Shown: positions 43,109 to 50,872, counted from the stretch's first letter. The stretch: 64,000 nucleotides of DNA from Mucilaginibacter gracilis (GCF_003633615.1 NZ_RBKU01000001.1:2356001-2420000), one strand, 5' to 3'. Notes: generated from the letters alone by a model not told the origin. Program-made: numbers and translations.

Positions 43109-43654
43109 AAACAGTTTAGTTAAATCAAAGTTTAAACCAGCAATAATTATTGAATGTAATAATTCGGTTTTGAAAGCCTTTTGATGAAGCTTATACTCAT
43201 TATTTTCTAAGGCGTAAAGTTCAGCGCTCATTTCGAGTGGATCGATAATGATATATTCCTTCACACCATATTTTTGATATGCATCTTTCTTCTGGCGGAG
43301 ATCGTAATAAGCGTTTGACGGTGAAAGGATCTCAATTACCAGATCAGGTACACCCTCTATTTTTAATTTAACTATTTCCTCTTTTCGCTCAGGGCTTACA
43401 TAAACAACATCCGGTTGAAAAACGTTATTCTCATCAAATACTACATCAACGGTACCGCCAACGTAACCATTTATATCGTTTTGGTCTAAAAAATTGAGCA
43501 TTAATTGCGCAATACGCAAAACAAGGGCCTGATGTAATGAATTAGGAGATGGTGACATAATTAAATCGTTTTCAATTAACTGAAAAGGTGCACCCTCCTC
43601 CAATAGCAGGTAGTCTTCAATGGTATATTTCTTTTTCTTTTCAGTGGTAAGCAT
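43100..43654 (-). CDS. Uma2 family (DUF820) endonuclease-like protein
   Basis: 184 residues with the PD-(D/E)xK-type core: FQPDVVYVS (Asp), GVPDLVIEILSPSN (Asp and Glu) and KDAYQKYGVKEYIIID. The family is large and its nuclease activity mostly untested. Only marginal overlap with the terminator. Confidence 0.88.
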   Translation of the reverse strand: MLTTEKKKKYTIEDYLLLEEGAPFQLIENDLIMSPSPNSLHQALVLRIAQLMLNFLDQNDINGYVGGTVDVVFDENNVFQPDVVYVSPERKEEIVKLKIEGVPDLVIEILSPSNAYYDLRQKKDAYQKYGVKEYIIIDPLEMSAELYALENNEYKLHQKAFKTELLHSIIIAGLNFDLTKLFRL

Positions 43655-43772
43655 AAACCAAATTTAGCTAAAAATAGCCTGAAATAAAAGCATCAAAAAG
43701 TATTGAGCATTGTTTCATTGTCCATTAAAAAAGCAATTAAATAAATGAAATATAACTAATTTCGCAACCAAT

Positions 43773-44546
43773 ATGAAAACCTCAAAACCTACTATACTTG
43801 TTGTTAATGATGATGGCATTACTGCGCCGGGTATTAAAGTGCTGGTGGATGTAATGCGCGAGATTGGCCATGTGGTAGTGGTTGCGCCGGATAGTCCGCA
43901 GAGTGGGATGGGGCATGCTATTACCATTGGTAAACCCTTGCGTTTGGATAAGGTTGATATTTACGAAGGTGTTGAAATGTACAAATGCAGCGGCACGCCT
44001 GTTGATTGTGTGAAGCTTGCTGTTACCAAAATATTTAAAGGTAAAAAGCCCGATTTATGCGTATCGGGCATTAATCATGGGTTAAATAACTCCATTAATG
44101 TGTTGTACTCGGGCACTATGTCGGCAGCGGTTGAGGGGGCCATTGAGCGCATACCATCAATAGGTTTTTCGCTGGATGATTATACCTGGGATGCCGATTT
44201 TAGCCATTGTGCAAAATACATTAAGCAAATAGCTTTGCAGGTTTTACAAAACGGTTTACAGGAGGGTACTTTGCTTAACGTAAACTTCCCCAACGGGGCA
44301 CATATTAAGGGTATTAAAATTTGCCGCCAGGCCAATGCCAAATGGGCAGAGGAATTTGACGAGCGCCTGGACCCCTACAAGCGCAAATATTACTGGCTAT
44401 CGGGCGTGTTTCAAAATAATGATTTGGGCGAGGATACCGATGTTTGGGCTCTGGAGCACAACTATGTATCGATAGTGCCCGTTCAGTTTGATCTTACCGC
44501 CCACCATGCTATACCCGTTTTAAATAGCTGGAAATTTGACGTTTAA
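43773..44546 (+). CDS. surE: 5'/3'-nucleotidase SurE
   Basis: 257 residues. NDDGITAPG near the N-terminus gives the metal-binding Asp-Asp pair; SPQSGMGHAIT, CSGTPVDCVK and SGINHGLN...YSGTMSAA complete the active site. Dephosphorylates nucleoside monophosphates. In Bacteroidota surE is often near lpxB, which is found 4.4 kb away here, beyond an insertion. Confidence 0.96.
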   Translation: MKTSKPTILVVNDDGITAPGIKVLVDVMREIGHVVVVAPDSPQSGMGHAITIGKPLRLDKVDIYEGVEMYKCSGTPVDCVKLAVTKIFKGKKPDLCVSGINHGLNNSINVLYSGTMSAAVEGAIERIPSIGFSLDDYTWDADFSHCAKYIKQIALQVLQNGLQEGTLLNVNFPNGAHIKGIKICRQANAKWAEEFDERLDPYKRKYYWLSGVFQNNDLGEDTDVWALEHNYVSIVPVQFDLTAHHAIPVLNSWKFDV

Positions 44547-44561
44547 CCTGTTGGCCATGTG

Positions 44562-44599
44562 CCATTGCGGCGGGCATATAGCCGCGCCGCAATGGTTTT
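44562..44599 (+). terminator. Terminator after surE
   Basis: An 11-bp perfect stem (CCATTGCGGCG at 44562-44572 with CGCCGCAATGG at 44585-44595) followed by TTTT. Confidence 0.85.
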
Positions 44600-44621
44600 A
44601 TGTTTCGCTATAGCTGCAATA

Positions 44622-45134
44622 TTATTCTTTAAAACCGGTAAGGTTAAAATCTATTCCGGCGGGGTTGCCCTTCATTTTACACAATAGCGGGAAGTTGGGG
44701 TTGTTTAATATCCATACTTCAACCTTGCCGTTATCGGTAGTTGCATAAATAACATCGGCTTCTTTGTTGTTAATGAGGTAAGGCGTATCCAGCGGCTTTA
44801 CAGTGAATTTGGTTTTATTCATGGTGAAGGATTGATCTTTCACCAGGTCGGCTAAAGCGGCCTTGGATATGAACAAAATGGTTTCATCGTCTTTATAAAT
44901 TGTGGCGCGGTCGCTTTCGGGCACTTTAATGGTCATTTTGGTGCCGCTTTCTAAAGCCTTAACAGGTATTAAAAAACTGCCGTTGCCTAAGCCGGCCACC
45001 ACCCACTTAAACTTCATCGGGTCGTTTAAAGATACGCTTGTTAACGTTAGCGGTACCTGCTGGCCCATGTTAACAGCTTCGATATTGAAATTGAGTATTG
45101 TGCCAATACCCATTTGCGGAATATATTTTGGCAT
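44622..45134 (-). pseudogene. Main part of an exported-protein gene split by the IS1595-type element
   Basis: The 170-residue frame starts at an ATG created by the element's terminal repeat (MPKYIPQ). True host sequence ends at 45129. The protein lacks its signal peptide, which sits at 47880-47950 beyond the element. Excising the element and one copy of the duplication gives 189 residues in frame (ALAQKYIPQMGIGTIL at the joint), a close paralogue of the intact 187-residue gene at 48010. It is probably no longer exported. Confidence 0.88.
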
Positions 45135-45237
45135 TTATATACAAAGGTAAGGAAAGTTTCACCATGTAAATAAACCCGTTCACCTAATAATTAAATAGTT
45201 TCGTGTAATTAAGTTTAACTTTGATTAGTTAATATAT

Positions 45238-45383
45238 TGGCGTGTTTATGATTTTTGTGTTTCAATGGGTGTCCTAACCCTGAGCGGCCGCATTATCGTA
45301 ACACGCCATATTTTTTATTTTCAAATTTCTTGTTTATTTTTATAGCAAATATTCATGAAATCATAGGCCGCTCAAAATAGGAC
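45238..45383 (+). ncRNA. Candidate structured RNA with crossing inverted repeats (possible pseudoknot)
   Basis: Helix A: TGGCGTGTT (45238-45246) with AACACGCCA (45300-45308). Helix B: GAGCGGCC (45282-45289) with GGCCGCTC (45366-45373) plus GTCCTA (45271-45276) with TAGGAC (45378-45383). B1 lies inside the loop of A and pairs outside it, so the two cross. GTCCTA is itself the loop of a small GGGT/ACCC hairpin. Two further hairpins follow (45399-45435 and 45475-45492). No ORF of interest lies here. Structured RNA is inferred from base pairing only. Confidence 0.45.
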
Positions 45384-45501
45384 ATTGTAGGCAGAGGTTC
45401 ATAGAATATGATATTTAAACTCTGACATCTATGAAAATCAAACAACCAGATTAGCCCCAACTAACCACATATTAAACGTATAGTACTACGTTGAGTATTG
45501 C

Positions 45502-45659
45502 TTTCTCAAATTAACGACAGGTAGAAATCACGCAATACAAAGACCTATAGTACGCCGTCATGGCGTGGCTGTAACTTTGTGCGTGATAGGGTGTCGTTAC
45601 CCGGAGAAAGCCAGAGATATTTACAGTTCACGCCATAATTTTTTCTCCAATAACGACAA
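45502..45659 (+). promoter_or_regulatory. Leader with two mutually exclusive helices before the 148-residue passenger gene
   Basis: TGTCGTTA (45592-45599) followed by GGAGAAA (45603-45609) can pair with either of two direct-repeat copies of TTTCTC...TAACGACA: an upstream copy (45502-45519) or a downstream copy (45642-45658) ending one base before the ATG at 45660. The upstream pairing encloses an ordered fold: ATCACGCA/TGCGTGAT, CAAAG/CTTTG and an ACGCC-GTCAT-GGCGT hairpin. The downstream pairing is a 15-bp helix that would hide the start region. This is the layout of a translational RNA switch; the trigger is unknown. Confidence 0.55.
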
Positions 45660-46106
45660 ATGAAAAGATTGACTACCGGCCCGATAATTCTTATCGCGGC
45701 CTTCATATCAGTGTGCATCGTTGCATATGAAAATCACGCTTCACAAGCAAAACAACAAGATATTCCAGTTGCCAATTACACAAACCCGCAGACAGCAATA
45801 ATACCAGATTCCACTTCGGTGCCGGATACGGCAGAGCGTAACGAAATGGTTGACATTCAAGTTATGTTTGCCAAAAATGGATATCAATACTGTGAGTTTT
45901 ACGACGAGTATAAGCAGTGGGAAGCACAGGCAAATAAAATGGATGATGAGTACTATCAAGCCCATCCTGATGCTCCGGGTGTTGCTGGAAAAAAGGCAGA
46001 TAAATGGTTGGATTTAAAAGTTAGCAAATGGCTTAAAAAGCATCATTTGCCCGACAGTTTAGGCAATACAATCGCTTTTTATGGACCAAAGGTATGCAAC
46101 AATTAA
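45660..46106 (+). CDS. Membrane-anchored or exported passenger protein of unknown function
   Basis: 148 residues. One hydrophobic N-terminal segment (residues 7-22, PIILIAAFISVCIVAY), a low-complexity polar stretch (30-60), then a soluble domain (VDIQVMFAKNGYQYCEFYDE ... HLPDSLGNTIAFYGPKVCNN) with two cysteines (in QYCEF and at KVCNN) that could form a disulfide. No family was recognised. It lies inside the IS1595-type element, preceded by the switch-like leader and followed by a terminator. Confidence 0.72.
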   Translation: MKRLTTGPIILIAAFISVCIVAYENHASQAKQQDIPVANYTNPQTAIIPDSTSVPDTAERNEMVDIQVMFAKNGYQYCEFYDEYKQWEAQANKMDDEYYQAHPDAPGVAGKKADKWLDLKVSKWLKKHHLPDSLGNTIAFYGPKVCNN

Positions 46107-46184
46107 GAAAGCGAAATCGGATATTACGCACAATAAAATATTACCTGCTTTGCTTTTGGTGGTTGATATTTCCGCGTTAAGCAC

Positions 46185-46215
46185 AAATAGCCGATGTTAA
46201 GTCGGCTATTTTTTT
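46185..46215 (+). terminator. Terminator after the passenger gene
   Basis: AAATAGCCGA (46185-46194) pairs with TCGGCTATTT (46202-46211), loop TGTTAAG, then a T-run. Confidence 0.85.
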
Positions 46216-46246
46216 ACATTTGTAGTGCTAACATTAAATGTAAATT

Positions 46247-46408
46247 ATGAAAACTATTAAATTAAAGGATTGGGGCAAAGAAGCCGAAAAAGCAATTGAA
46301 GATATTAAAGACAAAAAGCTAAAAGAAATTCAATCTAAGCCTTCGACGAATAATGATTCACCGTCTCTGCGGAATCCACTTCCGGGTCGAAAGGTACCGA
46401 AACGGTAA
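46247..46408 (+). CDS. Small basic protein within the IS1595-type element
   Basis: 53 residues (MKTIKLKDWGKEAEKAIEDI, then a Pro/Arg-rich tail ending GRKVPKR). It begins 30 bases after a terminator, so it needs its own promoter. The last 74 bases overlap the minus-strand 55-residue ORF. The charged helix-like N-terminus looks like a real protein, but no family is known. Confidence 0.4.
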   Translation: MKTIKLKDWGKEAEKAIEDIKDKKLKEIQSKPSTNNDSPSLRNPLPGRKVPKR

Positions 46409-46502
46409 GTTCAAAATTATTGAATCGATCTAACAATACTTGTATTTCATTTGCAATACTTTGAAGTTCTGCAACATTGCTTTCGATTTGTAATTTAGCC
46501 AT
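46335..46502 (-). CDS. Small acidic protein downstream of the IS1595 transposase
   Basis: 55 residues from ATG 46502 (MAKLQIESNVAELQSIANEI), an amphipathic helix followed by FELTVSVPFDPEVDSAETVN. It starts one base after the stop of the 45-residue ORF upstream (TAA-A-ATG), so the two are probably co-translated. No family is recognised. The close coupling to the transposase gene suggests an accessory of the element. Confidence 0.5.
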   Translation of the reverse strand: MAKLQIESNVAELQSIANEIQVLLDRFNNFELTVSVPFDPEVDSAETVNHYSSKA

Positions 46503-46503
46503 T

Positions 46504-46641
46504 TTACTTTTTTGGTTTAAATACAGCTTGCAGGGCTTGATGCACAAACTGGTCAAACTGACGGTCGCCGCTGTTAACCTTTGGCGCCGGCGTTGGCTGG
46601 TTTGTAGAAGCCCCGGTTTTTACTTGGGTTTCTTTTTTCAT
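46504..46641 (-). CDS. Small protein directly downstream of the IS1595 transposase
   Basis: 45 residues (MKKETQVKTGASTNQPTPAP, then a helix DRQFDQFVHQALQAVFKPKK). It begins 13 bases after the transposase stop, on the same strand, and its own stop abuts the next ORF. An unstructured N-terminus with one helix could be a protein-binding peptide. No family is recognised. Confidence 0.5.
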   Translation of the reverse strand: MKKETQVKTGASTNQPTPAPKVNSGDRQFDQFVHQALQAVFKPKK

Positions 46642-46654
46642 TTGTCAGAGTTTT

Positions 46655-47575
46655 TTAAGCAGCTATCAATTCTTTGTACTTCAAACGAACGTTTCCGATA
46701 GATAGTACATTGTTTATCTGCTGCTGTACATCGAAGTTACGATTATTAAATCTAAACTCAAATTCTTTTACATACTTATTTAAATGCCTCGGGCTAACCG
46801 ATATGTAAGTTCCATTAAGCCCGCGTTTAAAGTGCGACCAGAAATTTTCTACGCGGTTGGTCGTGATATCACCATCTGCATATATCCATTTACCATGATC
46901 TATTGAATGGCGGGTGTACATCTTATCTAACGCGTTATAGCCACTCCAATCGTCGGTCATTAAGGTAGATCCCGGCTGAATATTGTATGTTACTATTCGG
47001 GCCAGGCTTCTAAATTCCTGACGGCTAATAACCATGGCACGAACCTTACCAGTTTCCCTTTCGTACATACCGAATACTGTGGTTTTATCGGGGAATGTAC
47101 GACCAGTTAATTCTTTATACTCCATGCGTTTAGCGTAGTGCCTGTTCTTATTTTTGCCACCAACGAACGTTTCATCAATCTCAACGGTTCCTTTCAGGCT
47201 TTCTTTGCTATCGTTACTAAAAGCTGCGCGTATGCGCTGTAACATAAACCATGCAGTCTTTTGTGTAACCGATACATCTTTAGCTAACTGAACTGAGCTT
47301 ATACCTTTCTTGTGCATAACCAGGTAAAGCGCCATTAACCATTTTACAGTAGGCAACTTACTACCTTCCATAAATGTTTTGGTTTTGGCAGTAAACTGCA
47401 GATTGCATTTTTTGCACTCATAGCGAATGCCGTCCTTAAATACATAAGCTTGATCGTGGGTGCAATGTGGGCATTCCAATACGCCGGTGTCCCAGCGCTG
47501 AGCGGCTAAATATTGGTGGCAATCCTTCTCTGTTTTGAACTTGGTTGCTAACTCAATGATGTTTCTGAAAGTCAT
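46655..47575 (-). CDS. IS1595-family transposase
   Basis: 306 residues. N-terminal zinc ribbon (CPHC ... CKKC, residues about 35-60), a helix-turn-helix-like stretch (LVMHKKGISSVQLAKDV), then a DDE-type core: EIDETFVGGK, LMTDDWSGYNAL and RVENFWSHFKRG. The layout is that of the IS1595 (ISXO2-like) family. It is intact, so mobility is possible. It lies in the minus-strand unit of the element. Confidence 0.93.
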   Translation of the reverse strand: MTFRNIIELATKFKTEKDCHQYLAAQRWDTGVLECPHCTHDQAYVFKDGIRYECKKCNLQFTAKTKTFMEGSKLPTVKWLMALYLVMHKKGISSVQLAKDVSVTQKTAWFMLQRIRAAFSNDSKESLKGTVEIDETFVGGKNKNRHYAKRMEYKELTGRTFPDKTTVFGMYERETGKVRAMVISRQEFRSLARIVTYNIQPGSTLMTDDWSGYNALDKMYTRHSIDHGKWIYADGDITTNRVENFWSHFKRGLNGTYISVSPRHLNKYVKEFEFRFNNRNFDVQQQINNVLSIGNVRLKYKELIAA

Positions 47576-47617
47576 GGTGCAAATATAACAAACTGATTAT
47601 TAATTTGTTATAAAAAT

Positions 47618-47788
47618 TTAAACTTTTTTTGTTGAAACACAGGCCGCGCCGGTAATATGCACGGTCATGGTCGTATTTGCTATGGTACAAATATACAGTT
47701 TGTGATAAGTAGACCCTGTTTTAATAAACTCAACCCCACCAAACCAAAAGCTACTTCCGGCATGTACGTACGCTAATACTGTTTCCAT
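47618..47788 (-). CDS. Small ORF upstream of the IS1595 transposase
   Basis: 56 residues from ATG 47788 (METVLAYVHAGSSFWFGGVE ... HITGAACVSTKKV), beta-rich, two cysteines, 42 bases before the transposase. It might be a real accessory gene or a chance frame in the element's leader. A perfect palindrome TTACGGG-AA-CCCGTAA (47821-47836) and a 10-bp inverted repeat AAAGCTACTT/AAGTAGCTTT surround its start, suggesting regulation. Confidence 0.4.
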   Translation of the reverse strand: METVLAYVHAGSSFWFGGVEFIKTGSTYHKLYICTIANTTMTVHITGAACVSTKKV

Positions 47789-47879
47789 GCTCAAAAGTAG
47801 CTTTGATTATTGCAGATTTTTTACGGGAACCCGTAAACTGAGAAGTTTTATTTATTCCTTACCTTTGTATATAAATGCC

Positions 47880-47950
47880 ATATATTTTTGCGCCAGCGCG
47901 GCATTGCTTAAAACTAAAGCAAGTAATATAAGTAAATGCAGTTTTTTCAT
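47880..47950 (-). pseudogene. Signal-peptide fragment of the gene split by the IS1595-type element
   Basis: ATG 47950 begins a classic signal peptide (MKKLHLLILLALVLSNAALA-Q) that runs into the element after residue 23 and stops shortly inside it. It is the missing 5' end of the gene whose remainder is at 44622-45129. Confidence 0.88.
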
Positions 47951-48009
47951 GCCTTAAAAGTAAGCATTTAGGCATTAACTACCATTACCGGTTTTAGCGA
48001 AAGGATATT

Positions 48010-48573
48010 TTACCTGATTGATTGTAAGGTAAAGCTTGCGCCAGCGGTGCCGTTTTTGGTTTTGCAAATTAGCGGAAAAGCAGGGTTGTTTAACACCCAC
48101 ATTTCGTTTTTACCATCGGTTGATATGGCGTGCAGCACATCCAGTTCTTTGTTGTCAATTTTTATGGCCGGGGTGGCATCTTTGGTTAAAATATATTTCA
48201 GGTTATCAAATTCCATTTCCTGATTTTTGGCTATGCTTTTATAGGCCGATCTGGAAATAAAAACCATCGTTTCCGAGTTTGATAGCTTAGTTGTTTCGTC
48301 GGGTTCGGGAGCTTGCAATGTCATTTTGTTGCCGTTTTCTAAACTCTGCGCTGCCATCACATATTGGCCCGAACCGTATTTAGCAACTTCCCAGGTCATT
48401 TTTACCGAGTCGCCAATGCTATTTACATTCAGTTGAAACTGGATGCTTTCGCCGTTCATGGATACGGTGTAGGTCATCTCGGTGCCAGCCTCAATTTTCG
48501 GAACAAATTTTTGCGCAAAAACAGCACAGCAGCAGCTAACCATAGCTATTAATAACATGATGCTTTTTTTCAT
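48010..48573 (-). CDS. Exported protein of unknown function (intact paralogue of the split gene)
   Basis: 187 residues with a signal peptide (ending CCCAVFAQ). It shares with the split neighbour the pattern GTxxxxxV, VFISRSAYKSI and MWVLNNPAFPLICKTKNGTAG at equivalent positions. A periplasmic beta-rich protein; no known family was recognised. The two genes lie in tandem and were probably produced by duplication before the insertion. Confidence 0.8.
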   Translation of the reverse strand: MKKSIMLLIAMVSCCCAVFAQKFVPKIEAGTEMTYTVSMNGESIQFQLNVNSIGDSVKMTWEVAKYGSGQYVMAAQSLENGNKMTLQAPEPDETTKLSNSETMVFISRSAYKSIAKNQEMEFDNLKYILTKDATPAIKIDNKELDVLHAISTDGKNEMWVLNNPAFPLICKTKNGTAGASFTLQSIR

Positions 48574-48725
48574 GCAGCCAAACTACCTTAGTGCTATTAA
48601 TTGAAAATTAAAAAACGGTAGTGTTTTAATGAATTTTAGGTGTTTTATGTTAAACTACAGTTTATAATATAATTGCGCTTAGTTTTGCGGTATTTATTAC
48701 TGTTATTTAAGGCTACTAAAAAGCG

Positions 48726-48980
48726 ATGGCTAAAAAGGTTGAATTTGTAGGCGGTTTAATATCGGGCGTTATTGTGCCGGTTATTACTTATGTTGTTTTT
48801 GAAGTTGTATTTAAAGGCCTGGTTTTTTTAAACCGGCCAGCTATTCCTTATTTCATTGCTATAGCTGTTAATTTGTTTATTCTGCGTTATTTTATCCGTA
48901 ACGATAAAGAAGTTGCCGGGTATGGCTTAATTATCAGCACACTAATTATTGCCTTAATTATATTTAAATTAAAATGTTGA
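48726..48980 (+). CDS. Small membrane protein upstream of lpxB
   Basis: 84 residues with three hydrophobic segments (about 8-27, 40-55, 63-80). The stop is one base before the lpxB start, so the two are co-transcribed. No family is recognised; the link to lipid A synthesis is only positional. Confidence 0.75.
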   Translation: MAKKVEFVGGLISGVIVPVITYVVFEVVFKGLVFLNRPAIPYFIAIAVNLFILRYFIRNDKEVAGYGLIISTLIIALIIFKLKC

Positions 48981-48981
48981 T

Positions 48982-50094
48982 ATGCGATATTATTTAGTTG
49001 CCGGCGAAGCCTCGGGAGATTTGCATGGCTCAAACCTGATGAAGGGCCTTAAAGAGCGTGATGCTAATTCCGAATTTAGATATTTTGGCGGCAACCTGAT
49101 GGAGGCCGAGGGCGGCGAGTTGGTAAAGCATTATGCCGATATGGCTTTTATGGGTTTTGTGGAAGTTGCTTTTAACCTGCGCACTATTTTAGGTAACCTT
49201 AAAGCCTGTAAGCAGGATATTTTAACATGGCAACCCGATGTTTTGATATTGATTGATTTCCCCGGATTTAATTTAAAGATAGCCCAATTTGCCAAGGCCA
49301 ATGGTATATTGGTGTGCTACTATATATCGCCCAAGGTTTGGGCCTGGAACCAAAAACGGGTTTTGAAAATAAAACGCGTGGTTGACTATATGTTTTGCAT
49401 ACTGCCCTTTGAGGTTGACTTTTACAAAGGATGGGGAATGAAGGTTGACTATGTGGGCAACCCTTTGCTTGATGCTGTATCGGCATTTAAACCTAATCCG
49501 GATTTTATTGACCATTATAAACTGACCGAAAAACCAATTGTAGCACTTTTGCCCGGAAGCCGTAAACAGGAAATTAACTATTTATTGCCGGGCATGGTAG
49601 CACTGGCCGGTAAATTTCCGCAATATCAATTTGTTGTAGCGGGTGCGCCATCCTTTAAACCAGATTTTTATGAGCAATTTATAGGCGGGCAGGCTATCCC
49701 TGTACTTTTTGATGTTACTTATGATATTTTAAAAAATGCGAAGGCTGCCATTGTAGCATCGGGCACGGCCACGTTGGAAGCCGCCTTATTCCATGTGCCA
49801 CAGGTGGTTGTGTACAAAGGGCATCCGGTTACTATTGGTATAGCGCGTATGCTTATCAAAATCAGGTTTATATCGCTGGTTAATTTAATTATGGACAGGC
49901 TGGTAGTTAAAGAATTGATACAAGGCGACTATAGTGCTGATGCCGCGAATGCCGAACTGGAAATGCTGTTGCATAACACCACTTATCGCGAAAGCATGCT
50001 GAAAAATTATACCGAGTTGGACCAACGAATGGGTAAACCCGGCGCGTCGGCAAAAGCAGCCGAGCTTATTGTACAGTACACCACAAAAAAATAA
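48982..50094 (+). CDS. lpxB: Lipid-A-disaccharide synthase
   Basis: 370 residues, full length. GEASGDLHGSNLM at the start, DFPGFNLKIAQFAK, YYISPKVWAWNQKRV, LLPGSRKQEI and ASGTATLEAALFHVPQVVVYK are LpxB hallmarks. It condenses UDP-2,3-diacylglucosamine with lipid X in the cytoplasm-facing membrane, making lipid A precursor. Confidence 0.97.
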   Translation: MRYYLVAGEASGDLHGSNLMKGLKERDANSEFRYFGGNLMEAEGGELVKHYADMAFMGFVEVAFNLRTILGNLKACKQDILTWQPDVLILIDFPGFNLKIAQFAKANGILVCYYISPKVWAWNQKRVLKIKRVVDYMFCILPFEVDFYKGWGMKVDYVGNPLLDAVSAFKPNPDFIDHYKLTEKPIVALLPGSRKQEINYLLPGMVALAGKFPQYQFVVAGAPSFKPDFYEQFIGGQAIPVLFDVTYDILKNAKAAIVASGTATLEAALFHVPQVVVYKGHPVTIGIARMLIKIRFISLVNLIMDRLVVKELIQGDYSADAANAELEMLLHNTTYRESMLKNYTELDQRMGKPGASAKAAELIVQYTTKK

Positions 50095-50174
50095 ATCCCG
50101 GCCTTTCGGGCCAGGATAAACTTTCCATAGGGTAGAGGTGAATGTTAAAATAGGTAGATATATGTATATGATAG

Positions 50175-50330
50175 TTAGGCAGCGGTTAAACTGCCTTGGT
50201 TGAGCCCTGCATTAATTAGCTTTTGTTTTGCGGTTTTAATGGCTTTTAAATCGTCGAGCAAAAGGTTTTTCAACTCGTTGTCAAAACTTGCAACTAATTG
50301 GCTTACCGATGTTGTTTTGTAGGTTTTCAT
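50175..50330 (-). CDS. Small helical protein of unknown function
   Basis: 51 residues from ATG 50330 (MKTYKTTSVSQLVASFDNEL, then KNLLLDDLKAIKTAKQKL). It is mostly amphipathic helix, ending GLNQGSLTAA. Together with the 60-residue ORF to its right on the same strand it may form a short unit. No family is recognised. Confidence 0.5.
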   Translation of the reverse strand: MKTYKTTSVSQLVASFDNELKNLLLDDLKAIKTAKQKLINAGLNQGSLTAA

Positions 50331-50362
50331 AGTGGTGTTTTTAAGGTTGAATGTTTTAATAT

Positions 50363-50545
50363 TTAGCCGTTGTTATTGGTATCGTCTGTGTCGGTTAAAT
50401 TTTCCTTTTGTCTTTTTGCTTCTTCGTACAGGCGTTTAGCTTGTTCTTTGTCGCGCGCATCGGTTGGTTCTTCCGGGTTTAAAGGATTTTCCCATTCCTT
50501 GTCGTCCGTATTTTCAGTTGTTGATTTTTTGGTGACTATCATCAT
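50363..50545 (-). CDS. Small acidic protein of unknown function
   Basis: 60 residues, rich in Asp, Glu, Asn and Lys (ENPLNPEEPTDARDKEQAKR), likely disordered with a central helix. Ends DTDDTNNNG. No family is recognised. Confidence 0.5.
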   Translation of the reverse strand: MMIVTKKSTTENTDDKEWENPLNPEEPTDARDKEQAKRLYEEAKRQKENLTDTDDTNNNG

Positions 50546-50746
50546 GAATTACTCCTTTGATAGTAGCCTTGCCAATAAAATGCCAAACTTGACAATGCTT
50601 GTATTTTTGTTTTAAACAAATACGTAGCAAGCCCTATTGGCGGTTTTATTTGAGAAATTTAATACTAATGAAGCTTATAATGCAAAATACAGTTTGGTAA
50701 AAACTACAGGTTGTGGGGAATGGTGGTCAATAGAGATAAAGTTAAG

Positions 50747-50814
50747 TATTGCACCTAACGGCGCAAAAAAGATTTGGTCCTGATTTCTATCGAGCTATTG
50801 CACCTAACGGCGCA
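50747..50814. repeat. Short direct repeat (two copies, 49 bases apart)
   Basis: TATTGCACCTAACGGCGCA occurs at 50747-50765 and again at 50796-50814. It lies in a 327-base stretch (50546-50872) with no convincing gene. Confidence 0.6.
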
Positions 50815-50872
50815 GCATTCGGCAAAATCAAATGTGGTAAACAGTCATTCTTCAAAAGGAGGATTAAGAACG

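Larger units (their letters stand above)
45130..47879. mobile_element. IS1595-type transposable element with passenger genes and structured leader
   Basis: 2750 bp. Terminal inverted repeats of 25 bp are perfect (45130-45154, starting GGCATTTATATAC, and 47855-47879). Host bases ATATATTTT are repeated on both sides (45121-45129 and 47880-47888); since repeat ends and flanks overlap in sequence, the duplication is 7-9 bp. It carries an IS1595-family transposase with a small gene upstream and two downstream on the minus strand, plus a 148-residue membrane-anchored protein and a 53-residue ORF on the plus strand, and a 420-nt structured region. Passenger genes are known in some IS1595 groups, but this set is not one I recognise. 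Confidence 0.9.

Noticed and set aside
45238..45659. Retron or OMEGA-type (IscB/TnpB) guide RNA
   Set aside because: No reverse transcriptase, IscB or TnpB gene lies in the element; the transposase is IS1595, so an RNA-guided nuclease is unsupported.
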